Notes: generated by a model not told the origin, from the sequence alone. Positions 1 to 5,754 are shown, counted from the first letter of the stretch. The stretch is DNA of 5,754 nucleotides from an uncultured Bacteroidales bacterium (GCA_947175585.1 CAMWNL010000138.1:1-5754); one strand, 5' to 3'. Translations and numbers: made by a program.

Positions 1-140
1 CCGATGGTGAGGGCTTCATACTCGCTCACTCTACAGGCCATCATCCCGGCGGCTCTGAAATAGATGTGCCTCTTGTCTATGCCGATTATTTCCTGATCGA
101 AGCACTCCTGCGCAAACGTGACTACATCATTGCCCGATGA
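1..140 (+). CDS. C-terminal end of a GH88-family unsaturated glucuronyl hydrolase (partial)
   Basis: An open frame entering from the left edge (first full codon at base 3) runs 45 codons to a TGA at 138-140. Its residues include HSTGHHPGGSEIDVPLVYAD followed by a YFLIEALLRK-like helix. This closely resembles the tail of glycoside hydrolase family 88 enzymes, where a glycine-rich loop and an IDVPxxYADYxxxEALLR segment end the alpha6/alpha6 barrel. Family members remove the unsaturated uronic acid left at the non-reducing end by polysaccharide lyases acting on glycosaminoglycans or related acidic glycans. The catalytic aspartates lie outside the window, so activity and substrate cannot be judged. 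The gene converges on the DUF4249 lipoprotein gene, and the two coding regions share 14 bp at their ends. The family call rests on recognising the tail only. Confidence 0.8.
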   Translation, partial: DGEGFILAHSTGHHPGGSEIDVPLVYADYFLIEALLRKRDYIIAR

Positions 141-1137
141 TTCCGGCCAGAAAATCGCGAAGACTGACAGTGTATGTCACAGAAGATTGTGCAGCGACGA
201 CACCGGCATTGGTTGTGACATTGCTATAACCCCATATCTGATCAGCCAGACCGGCCTCTCCAAGTCCGCCAATCACTCCAGACTCAGCTTGCCAGCGATA
301 GTTAGCCCAATCATAGAAGCTCCTGGATATTGTCGACAGCGTGATGTTCAATCCACAGTCAATCAAGCCATCCTGCCACTCCCTTGACGAAACCGAATAA
401 CTGGCTCCGGTATATATAAGATGAAGTGTGTAACTGCGGCCAGAGAACTGTCGGTCAGTGAAAAAGGTAAATCCGAAGCTGTCGCCACCCATTGCTGAGT
501 CAAACGCGCCGATATGCTCTCCGAAAATCGGCTCCCTGTCAGCGTTAAACATACCCGGATAATACCAGGCATTTGCCGCTTCAACCCATATTACATTACC
601 GTTTTCGTCATAACCGTAGTTGGTATCGGCGACAGGCTCGACCGCGGCATAATCAAATTTAAAATAATTATCTGCGCCGGGATCATCATCAATCTCAACA
701 GCCAAATCGAGATTATATTCTACGCCACCTCTCATTGTACCGTCACCGGGAAACCAGTTATTGATAACCGAAGGCGTAAGTTTGACTGACTTGACCGGAA
801 CTGCATGAGGGACTTTTACCTCTGCGGAGGCACTACCATATTTCTCACTCTCCACTTCTATTCTGATCAAATCGCCCTCTTGCGGCAAGTAATGAGCATC
901 AACCCTCTCGCCATCTGCATAGATATTGACAACCGCATCTGTGACATAACGATCGTTATAATCGGTGTCAGTATATAGAAATGATCTCGTTACTTTTACA
1001 TCGACAGGTTCACCGGCCTTAATCAATGAATTTATGCACAAGACAGGGCTTACATCGATTTTAGGATCAAAGTCTTCAAAGCATGACACCAGCGAAAGTA
1101 AGAGAAGCGATGAAATTATATATCTTAGAATTGCCAT
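127..1137 (-). CDS. DUF4249 domain-containing surface lipoprotein
   Basis: This 336-residue protein has a type II signal peptide: a hydrophobic stretch and the lipobox LVSC, with the lipidated cysteine at residue 19. The mature N-terminus, CFEDFD, is acidic right after the cysteine, as in Bacteroidetes lipoproteins exported to the outer leaflet (inference). The body fits the DUF4249 family: a short first strand block around residues 30-50 (CINSLIKAGEPVDVKVTRS), VTDAVVNIYADG near 65-76, a beta segment ending in EVKVPHAVPV near 106-115, and a C-terminal YSNVTTNAGVVAA segment. In this family the gene typically follows a TonB-dependent receptor, and the protein is thought to act as its extracellular partner, analogous to SusD but not homologous. 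Here its ATG overlaps the receptor's stop by 13 bp, suggesting translational coupling. The ligand is unknown. The 3' end overlaps the convergent GH88 gene, and no terminator is visible. Confidence 0.88.
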   Translation of the reverse strand: MAILRYIISSLLLLSLVSCFEDFDPKIDVSPVLCINSLIKAGEPVDVKVTRSFLYTDTDYNDRYVTDAVVNIYADGERVDAHYLPQEGDLIRIEVESEKYGSASAEVKVPHAVPVKSVKLTPSVINNWFPGDGTMRGGVEYNLDLAVEIDDDPGADNYFKFDYAAVEPVADTNYGYDENGNVIWVEAANAWYYPGMFNADREPIFGEHIGAFDSAMGGDSFGFTFFTDRQFSGRSYTLHLIYTGASYSVSSREWQDGLIDCGLNITLSTISRSFYDWANYRWQAESGVIGGLGEAGLADQIWGYSNVTTNAGVVAAQSSVTYTVSLRDFLAGIIGQ

Positions 1138-3569
1138 GTATAAGTGATTGAGGGAATTATCGGTAATACTTTAACTTTCTGAAAAACAGGCTTAGACACC
1201 ACGGTCAGTCCATAATCAGTCTGCTCGGTCACATCTTTCGTGCCATATCTGATAGCAACGGTATTCATGTGACAATAAGCATTATAGAGACTGAATGTCC
1301 AATAGCCGCGTTTGTTTCTAACCGTGCACGACAAGTCAAGCCGGTGGTAGAACGGCAACTGATAGTTATTGACCGGACAACGCAATGGAGCATCTGCACC
1401 GTAATTGAAATTCAACCGCCCAAACTCATCCGGCTCCCACAATTGTGGCATAAATGTGAAGCGGTTGCCGGAATGTCCAACCCACGCAGCATTAAGCTGC
1501 ACTTTTTTACTGACATCCCAATTAGCCACAATATTAATAGTATGGCGGTTATCAAAACGCGCCGGATAAGTGACACCGCCGTTCTTCTCCGCAAATGTTC
1601 GGTCTGACCATCCGAGCGAATATGCGATGTGACCTGTCAGTCTGCCGGTGCGCTTCTCGATCTTGAAATCTATACCTTTAGCGACTCCTCGTCCGGAGGT
1701 GAGACGTGCGTTCCACATCTCCAGTGGCGGTGCAAGAAAATACTCGTCACGATATTCGACCAGATTATGCATCCATTTCCAGTAACCTTCGACCGACGCA
1801 CCGAAGCGACCGTCCTCTGTCTGACCATAAGCACCTAAAGACAGTTTGTCTGCAGTCTGCGGTTTGAACTTGCCGGTAATGGGAATCCATTGGTCAGTCG
1901 GTAGTGACAAATCGCTTTGAGCAAGCTGATGAACATATTGGACAGTCCGGCTATATGCCCCCTTGACGGCTATTCGTTCGTCAGGTCGCCATGCTATCGA
2001 CATTCTCGGAGACACATTGTTGTGAAATTTATGATCAATATTAAAAATTGAATAGTGCAGACCGCCGTTCAGACGTAATTGATCTGATATTTTCCAATCG
2101 TCTTCAATATAAAAGTTCAACTCGTTGGCACCATAACTATCTACTGAGTCGCGCGTTACAACCCTATTGTCATCAAACATCAAGTCTCTCGTAGTTCGCG
2201 ACGGCAAGAAAGAGTGACGAACATAACCGGCACCAAAACGCACTCGGGATTTATCGTCAGGCATCCAGTCGAAATCACCCTTAAAAATCCAGTCGTTCAC
2301 ATTATTGTCAGTCTTGAGTTTAGAATGTGACTCAGTAGTGCCACTTTCGTGAGACTCCTTTAAATACTCCGAACGCTGAATAGATGACAAGAAGCGTGTA
2401 TAGGCCGCCGTAAATTCAGAAGTCAGCATCGGACTGAAGCGATAATTCACCCCTGCCTGCACAACAATATTTCCCCACTTGAAATCATATTTGTCATCAT
2501 CATACCCATAGGAATCAGTATATTCACCTCCGCTCTTCAGCAAATCATTGCCGAAGTATGCGCTAACAAACGCACTCAGATTATCATCGAAACGATGGTT
2601 AATCCTGGCGTTCAAATCCATAAAGTAATATTGCAGACGGATCTTCTCATCGTCGCTTTTTGAATTTATAATAGCCAGCACCGGTATCGTAAGTACATCG
2701 TACCATGCTCGCCGCAAACCGAAGAGATAGGATGTGTTCTGACCGATGGGTCCGGTGATGTTAAAAGCGCCGGATGTCAGACCCAACCGTGCCGTACCGT
2801 GAATTTTTTCCGGAATACCATTCTGGAGTCTCACATCCATAAACGATGATAGTCGTCCGTCATATTTCGCCGGAATCGAAGACTTAAAAAAGTCTACATA
2901 TCTGATTATATCCGGATTAAAGGCCGAAAAAAGTCCGGCAAAGTGATTTACATGATAAAGCGGAACATTGTCGAGCATATATTGATTCTCGTCAGCATTA
3001 CCGCCATGGACATACATTCCGGCCAAACCTTCAGTGCCCTCGTTAACACCTGGCTGAGCCTGGAGAGTCTTTATCACATCACTTTCTCCAAAAAGCACAG
3101 GCATACGTCTAACCTCTTCTGCCGTAATCTTTTTTGCTCCGATTTCAGCCGTCTCAACAACAGGCGCCTCCAATCGCGACACCACTACCAGTTCACTCAG
3201 CAAAGCCGACCTTTCATCAGGAGATTTTGCCCTATACATGACCGGCTTTGGCTCTGATTCCACATCCGATACCTTACGCTTCTTACGTTTGAGTATGACG
3301 TTATTACCTTTTACTTTATAGACGATATCAGTGCCATCAAACATTGCCGACAACACCTTCTTCATTGGCTTACGGTCTGCATTGACCGTGATGACAAGAT
3401 CTTTCAGCAAATCGGAAGAGTAGACAAAATTTTTGCCTGTCTGGTCCATAATTTCGCGGAAAACCTTGGCTGCAGGCTGACCGTTTGCGTGGATAGTCAC
3501 ATGCTGAGCCACCACAGCAAACGGCAAAGCCACAGCTACAATTAATAGGGATAATAACCGTTTTTTCAT
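1125..3569 (-). CDS. TonB-dependent outer-membrane receptor with N-terminal STN signalling domain
   Basis: This 814-residue protein is a TonB-gated importer of the outer membrane. Residues 1-21 are a signal peptide ending AVVAQ. Residues 22-95 form an STN (secretin/TonB N-terminal) domain, which in FecA-type transducers contacts the periplasmic anti-sigma factor. A short basic linker (KRKKRK near 94-99) leads to a TonB-box-like SELVVVS at 125-131. The plug covers about 132-250, with GESDVIKTLQAQPGV, YVHGGNADENQYMLDNVPLY and PAKYDGRLSSFMDV all typical of the receptor group paired with DUF4249 proteins. The barrel fills the rest and ends in an aromatic residue (TYTWQF). The usual carboxypeptidase-regulatory-like domain between STN and plug appears to be absent. 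The ATG overlaps the anti-sigma stop codon as ATGA (3566-3569). The substrate cannot be predicted; nothing visible points specifically to siderophore, vitamin or glycan. Confidence 0.93.
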   Translation of the reverse strand: MKKRLLSLLIVAVALPFAVVAQHVTIHANGQPAAKVFREIMDQTGKNFVYSSDLLKDLVITVNADRKPMKKVLSAMFDGTDIVYKVKGNNVILKRKKRKVSDVESEPKPVMYRAKSPDERSALLSELVVVSRLEAPVVETAEIGAKKITAEEVRRMPVLFGESDVIKTLQAQPGVNEGTEGLAGMYVHGGNADENQYMLDNVPLYHVNHFAGLFSAFNPDIIRYVDFFKSSIPAKYDGRLSSFMDVRLQNGIPEKIHGTARLGLTSGAFNITGPIGQNTSYLFGLRRAWYDVLTIPVLAIINSKSDDEKIRLQYYFMDLNARINHRFDDNLSAFVSAYFGNDLLKSGGEYTDSYGYDDDKYDFKWGNIVVQAGVNYRFSPMLTSEFTAAYTRFLSSIQRSEYLKESHESGTTESHSKLKTDNNVNDWIFKGDFDWMPDDKSRVRFGAGYVRHSFLPSRTTRDLMFDDNRVVTRDSVDSYGANELNFYIEDDWKISDQLRLNGGLHYSIFNIDHKFHNNVSPRMSIAWRPDERIAVKGAYSRTVQYVHQLAQSDLSLPTDQWIPITGKFKPQTADKLSLGAYGQTEDGRFGASVEGYWKWMHNLVEYRDEYFLAPPLEMWNARLTSGRGVAKGIDFKIEKRTGRLTGHIAYSLGWSDRTFAEKNGGVTYPARFDNRHTINIVANWDVSKKVQLNAAWVGHSGNRFTFMPQLWEPDEFGRLNFNYGADAPLRCPVNNYQLPFYHRLDLSCTVRNKRGYWTFSLYNAYCHMNTVAIRYGTKDVTEQTDYGLTVVSKPVFQKVKVLPIIPSITYTWQF

Positions 3570-4021
3570 TCTTCGATTGTAATATCTGTATCAAGTATTT
3601 CATTAATGGTCAGAACCAGATCTTCGGCCGTGCCTTCATAGCGCAGTGACAATATGTAGGTTTCAGCGTTTTCCGGCAGATTTGTCACCTTGACGCCATA
3701 AACTTCTTTAATCTTGTCAACCACTACAGGCAAGGCGACCTCATCGAAATCGATAACGCGCACAACTTCAGTCGGAGAGAGCAAATCACTCTCGGTGACG
3801 ATTTCAGGCTGTCGGGAGTTATGTTCATATTTATTGTAGATTACCGCTGCTGTCGCCGACAGCACCACTATAGCCGCAACCGCTGCGGCTGCTCTGAATC
3901 GTCGCCATCTTGAAGGAGCGCCCACGCCGATTGAAGTCCACGCCTTATCGACCGAGAAACTGCCTTTCCGATAATATTTTGCTACAAACGATATTTCCTT
4001 TTCGTCTAACATACAAATCAT
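3566..4021 (-). CDS. Minimal FecR-like anti-sigma factor with only a DUF4974-type periplasmic domain
   Basis: From the ATG at 4021 this is a 151-residue single-pass inner-membrane protein. The N-terminal 40 or so residues (EISFVAKYYRKGSFSVDKAW) resemble the cytoplasmic sigma-binding region of Bacteroidetes FecR-like proteins. An alanine- and valine-rich membrane segment follows at about 43-62, preceded by the basic SRWRRFR, which favours an N-in orientation. The periplasmic part (about 86-151) begins VRVIDFDEVALPVVVDKIKE and resembles DUF4974, the STN-like C-terminal domain of FecR-family anti-sigma factors. The central FecR domain is missing, so the protein is about half the normal length, and the DUF4974 end looks clipped. 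The frame extends upstream to a TTG at 4036 that overlaps the previous stop as TTGA; I prefer ATG 4021 (or ATG 4012), since TTG starts are rare. Its position just before the receptor supports a role in keeping the sigma factor inactive. Confidence 0.78.
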   Translation of the reverse strand: MICMLDEKEISFVAKYYRKGSFSVDKAWTSIGVGAPSRWRRFRAAAAVAAIVVLSATAAVIYNKYEHNSRQPEIVTESDLLSPTEVVRVIDFDEVALPVVVDKIKEVYGVKVTNLPENAETYILSLRYEGTAEDLVLTINEILDTDITIEE

Positions 4022-4032
4022 ATCTAATGCAA

Positions 4033-4599
4033 TCAAAAATCAAAACCGACTTTAAACGCAAAGAAGAAGTTTGCATCATTTGACTTCTTGCCGGTATTGC
4101 TTATAGTCACGTAGCCCTGATCATCATACATCAAATCAAAAATTTCATATCTTATCTGCTTAACCGTAAGTCCGACGCCGACATTAATACCTAATTTTCG
4201 TCCCCAGTTGAAGCGGTAACCAATCATAGGGGATAAATAAATACCACCTCCGTCAGTCAAAGAATAACCGATACGCATATCTCCGAATGGAGTGAATTTC
4301 CCAAATTTCTGATCGGTGCGCACATGGACGAACACCGGTAAAATCCAATCACTGAAATAACTGTTGTATTGAACCGACAGACCTGCTCCGAGAAAAAAAT
4401 TAGGATTAAACTGATAGCCATGAGAAGTAGAGACTCCCATATAAGTGTGGGTCTCCTTCACGTCAGGATTTACCCATTGCGCATATCGGTGCATATTATT
4501 ATCCCAGTCGATAAATCCTCTGTAACCGCGTTGGGGCTGAAGAGCAAATACGCCAAACGACACTGTCGCTAATGCAAAAAGTAATAAGATCCGTTTCAT
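4033..4599 (-). CDS. Small outer-membrane beta-barrel protein (porin-family-like), function unknown
   Basis: This 188-residue protein has a signal peptide (about 1-19, basic MKR then a hydrophobic core ending in FGVFA). The rest is made of alternating amphipathic strands separated by turns: FFLGAGLSVQYNS, WILPVFVHVRTD, FTPFGDMRIGYSL, IYLSPMIGYRFNW and KLGINVGVGLTVK. It ends FFFAFKVGFDF, and a terminal phenylalanine is the usual signal for insertion of barrel proteins into the outer membrane. Size and strand number suggest a small barrel of roughly eight strands (inference). It lies between the sigma and anti-sigma genes, which is not the usual order for such operons. It could be an accessory to the receptor, a ligand-binding or sensing protein, or simply a sigma-controlled passenger. 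No enzyme motif is visible. Confidence 0.75.
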   Translation of the reverse strand: MKRILLLFALATVSFGVFALQPQRGYRGFIDWDNNMHRYAQWVNPDVKETHTYMGVSTSHGYQFNPNFFLGAGLSVQYNSYFSDWILPVFVHVRTDQKFGKFTPFGDMRIGYSLTDGGGIYLSPMIGYRFNWGRKLGINVGVGLTVKQIRYEIFDLMYDDQGYVTISNTGKKSNDANFFFAFKVGFDF

Positions 4600-4601
4600 A
4601 A

Positions 4602-4639
4602 CGTCATTGGTTTTATTATCATATTCTGAACCTATGACG
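4602..4639 (-). promoter_or_regulatory. Inverted repeat in the leader between the sigma and beta-barrel genes
   Basis: Arms CGTCATTGG (4602-4610) and CCTATGACG (4631-4639) pair at 8 of 9 positions around a 20-base AT-rich loop. In the minus-strand transcript the stem would end two bases before the ATG of the beta-barrel gene. It could be a DNA operator or an RNA hairpin limiting translation of that gene. No T-run follows it, so it is not a standard intrinsic terminator. The function is a guess; the repeat itself is directly visible. Confidence 0.4.
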
Positions 4640-4658
4640 CAATAAGTCCCAAAAAGTC

Positions 4659-5168
4659 CTATCCCAAAACCAAAAAAGGTAAGAAAAATGGCCTATGACC
4701 TGTAGCCAATGCCTCACGAAGACGTGAGAAAGCCTTGGTCATCTGATTTTTAACCGTCTTTATACTAATATTTAATTCTTCGGCAATTTCTTCATTTGTC
4801 AGGCCGTCGCGCTTACTGAGCAGAAAAACTTCGCGGCATTTCTCCGGCAACTCGTCGATTGCTTTCCAGATCCTGGCATCGCGCACCGACGTGTCCACTA
4901 CTTCTTCATCAATCTCAGGCACAGCCTCCAGCCCGACAGTCTCCTTACGACTCCTCAGCGTAGAAATACATTCGTTACGCACAATTTGATAAATGTACCC
5001 TCTGAAGCGACCTATTTCACTACCCCCTTCAATCGCCATCCAAGCTTTAATAAACGCCTCTTGCACCGCATCTTCAGCAGTCTCTATATCCCCGACAATA
5101 CGTAGAGCATACATACCGAGCGGCAAGTATAAACTTCGGAATTGCAATTCAAATTCTCGTTGGGTCAT
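4659..5168 (-). CDS. ECF-type RNA polymerase sigma-70 factor (Bacteroidetes type)
   Basis: This 169-residue protein has the two-domain layout of an extracytoplasmic-function sigma factor. Region 2 covers about 6-75, with the core-binding helix EDAVQEAFIKAW (32-43) and the promoter-melting/-10 recognition part around RFRGYIYQIVRNECISTLRS (54-73). Region 4 covers about 97-153, with DELPEKCREVFLLSKRDGLT leading into the helix-turn-helix EEIAEELNISIKTVKNQMTK. The length is normal for the family. The last residues (PFFLPFLVLG) form a short hydrophobic tail beyond region 4. It leads the minus-strand operon, and the anti-sigma and STN-receptor genes downstream indicate control by a cell-surface signal and likely autoregulation of the operon (inference). 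Translation starts at ATG 5168, which leaves a leader of about 25 bases from the predicted promoter. It is comparable in role to FecI, though the ligand need not be iron. Confidence 0.93.
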   Translation of the reverse strand: MTQREFELQFRSLYLPLGMYALRIVGDIETAEDAVQEAFIKAWMAIEGGSEIGRFRGYIYQIVRNECISTLRSRKETVGLEAVPEIDEEVVDTSVRDARIWKAIDELPEKCREVFLLSKRDGLTNEEIAEELNISIKTVKNQMTKAFSRLREALATGHRPFFLPFLVLG

Positions 5169-5200
5169 CTGGACAGATAGGCGATATCAAGTTATGCCCG

Positions 5201-5233
5201 CAAAGTTACGATAATAATTGTTATATTTGCAAA
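5201..5233 (-). promoter_or_regulatory. Predicted housekeeping-type promoter for the sigma-factor operon
   Basis: On the minus strand, TTTG (5233-5230) is followed after 21 bases by TAACTTTG (5208-5201). This matches the Bacteroidetes primary-sigma consensus of a -33 TTTG and a -7 TAnnTTTG. The -7 element lies 32 bases before the sigma ATG, a plausible leader length. It implies basal transcription of the sigma gene by the primary sigma factor. This is pattern matching only. Confidence 0.55.
5222..5229 (+). promoter_or_regulatory. Predicted -7 element of the CDF transporter promoter
   Basis: TATATTTG matches the TAnnTTTG -7 form exactly and sits 31 bases before the CDF start codon. No good TTTG is seen at the expected -33 distance upstream, so the promoter may be weak or need an activator. 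It directly abuts the -33 box of the divergent sigma promoter. Confidence 0.45.
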
Positions 5234-5234
5234 T
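5225..5234. repeat. 10-bp perfect palindrome ATTTGCAAAT between divergent promoters
   Basis: ATTTGCAAAT is self-complementary. It covers part of the + strand -7 box and the whole minus-strand -33 box, so a protein bound here could affect both directions. In AT-rich intergenic DNA a palindrome this short can also arise by chance, or simply because two TTTG promoter boxes face each other. Confidence 0.35.
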
Positions 5235-5260
5235 TAAGCACCGTAACTACTCTAAATATA

Positions 5261-5754
5261 ATGGACAAGCGAGAGAGAACAATTTACCGCACAACTTTGC
5301 TCGGCACAGTTATTAACTCAATTCTTATAATACTGAAGTTTTTAGCAGGGATCTTAGGCCGAAGTTCAGCAATGGTCGCCGATGCAGTTCACTCCCTTAG
5401 TGATTTTATCACCGATATTATAGTACTTGTTTTTGTAAAAATCGCCGGAAAACCTCGCGACAAAGGCCACGAGTATGGTCACGGCAAGTTTGAAACCCTC
5501 GCCACTGTAATAATCGGCCTGTTTCTGATTATCGCCGGTGTTGGGCTTATGATCAACGGTATCGACCTCGTGGTTAAAAGTATTAATGGCACTCCCCTGC
5601 CGCGCCCCGGTTATCTTGCCTTAATTATCGCCACTGTTTCAATTATATCAAAAGAATGGCTCTATCATTTTACTGCGGGGAAGGGGCGGGGGGTAGATTC
5701 TCAGGCCGTGATAGCTGACGCGTGGCGCGGCCGTAGCGATGCAATCTCGTCGAT
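5261..5754 (+). CDS. Cation diffusion facilitator (CDF) family metal efflux transporter, N-terminal part
   Basis: The frame opens at ATG 5261 and runs 164 codons off the right edge; family members are usually about 300 residues, ending in a cytoplasmic domain not seen here. Four membrane segments are visible (roughly 12-32, 37-60, 80-103, 117-135), with a fifth beginning near 148. TM2 carries AMVADAVHSLSDF, where H44 and D48 form the HxxxD half of the transport site. YGHGKFETLAT (72-82) is the conserved loop leading into TM3. The TM5 start, VIADAWRGRSDAISS, matches the family motif, but Arg156 stands where the metal-binding histidine (HxxxD) is normally found; D160 is kept. CDF proteins export Zn2+, Fe2+, Mn2+ or related ions in exchange for protons across the inner membrane. 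It is divergent from the sigma operon, with a 92-bp shared promoter region. Confidence 0.92.
   Translation, partial: MDKRERTIYRTTLLGTVINSILIILKFLAGILGRSSAMVADAVHSLSDFITDIIVLVFVKIAGKPRDKGHEYGHGKFETLATVIIGLFLIIAGVGLMINGIDLVVKSINGTPLPRPGYLALIIATVSIISKEWLYHFTAGKGRGVDSQAVIADAWRGRSDAISS

Noticed and set aside
363..584. Second minus-strand frame inside the DUF4249 gene, and similar ones at 1412-1594 and 3370-3603
   Set aside because: They overlap strong coding regions in another frame and have no signal peptide, domain or conserved motif.
1269..1607. 112-codon open frame on the + strand inside the receptor gene
   Set aside because: It is antisense to a well-recognised receptor gene, shows no family resemblance, and has no promoter-like context. 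The same applies to the other + strand frames at 118-387, 514-789, 965-1147, 1629-1838, 2943-3257, 4369-4572 and 4993-5214.
1..3569. Polysaccharide utilisation locus (GH88 plus SusC/SusD pair)
   Set aside because: The lipoprotein is DUF4249, not SusD, and the GH88 gene is on the opposite strand and convergent. Nothing shows shared control, so a glycan substrate is not claimed.
4602..4639. Intrinsic terminator after the sigma gene
   Set aside because: The stem has a mismatch and a 20-base loop, and it is followed by TTATG rather than a T-run.
1125..5168. Iron-citrate or siderophore (Fec) uptake operon
   Set aside because: The regulatory logic is Fec-like, but no Fur box or iron-specific feature was seen, and the receptor group paired with DUF4249 has no fixed substrate.
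1..5754. tRNA, rRNA, CRISPR array, insertion sequence or riboswitch
   Set aside because: None was seen. The window is almost fully coding and the only gaps are 59 and 92 bp.

Overview
The window looks like chromosome from a Bacteroidales bacterium. I infer this from gene families (a Bacteroidetes-type ECF sigma factor, a DUF4974/FecR-like anti-sigma factor, a TonB-dependent receptor with an N-terminal STN domain, and a DUF4249 lipoprotein), from the absence of clear Shine-Dalgarno sequences, and from matches to the Bacteroidetes promoter form TTTG...TAnnTTTG. The genus cannot be named from the sequence alone.

Layout. Bases 1-140 (+) hold the last 45 codons of a gene whose tail matches GH88 unsaturated glucuronyl hydrolases. 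It converges on, and overlaps by 14 bp, the end of a five-gene minus-strand block covering 127-5168. Read in the direction of transcription, that block is: ECF sigma factor (5168-4659), a 59-bp gap with an inverted repeat, a small outer-membrane beta-barrel protein (4599-4033), a very short membrane anti-sigma factor (about 4021-3566), a TonB-dependent receptor (3569-1125) and a DUF4249 surface lipoprotein (1137-127). The last three genes are joined by a 4-bp and a 13-bp overlap. A 92-bp intergenic region (5169-5260) holds back-to-back promoters that meet in a 10-bp palindrome. From 5261 (+) runs the first 164 codons of a cation diffusion facilitator (CDF) transporter, cut by the window edge.

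How it may work. The block reads as a self-contained trans-envelope (FecI/FecR/FecA-like) signalling and import unit. The receptor and its DUF4249 partner would bind a ligand at the cell surface. The receptor's periplasmic STN domain would contact the anti-sigma protein, which would release the sigma factor to raise expression, probably of its own operon. Three things depart from the usual form: the anti-sigma protein keeps only a DUF4974-like periplasmic domain and lacks the FecR domain; an extra beta-barrel gene sits between sigma and anti-sigma; and the receptor lacks the carboxypeptidase-regulatory-like domain usually found between STN and plug. The ligand is unknown. The GH88 and CDF neighbours are on the opposite strand and need not be functionally linked.
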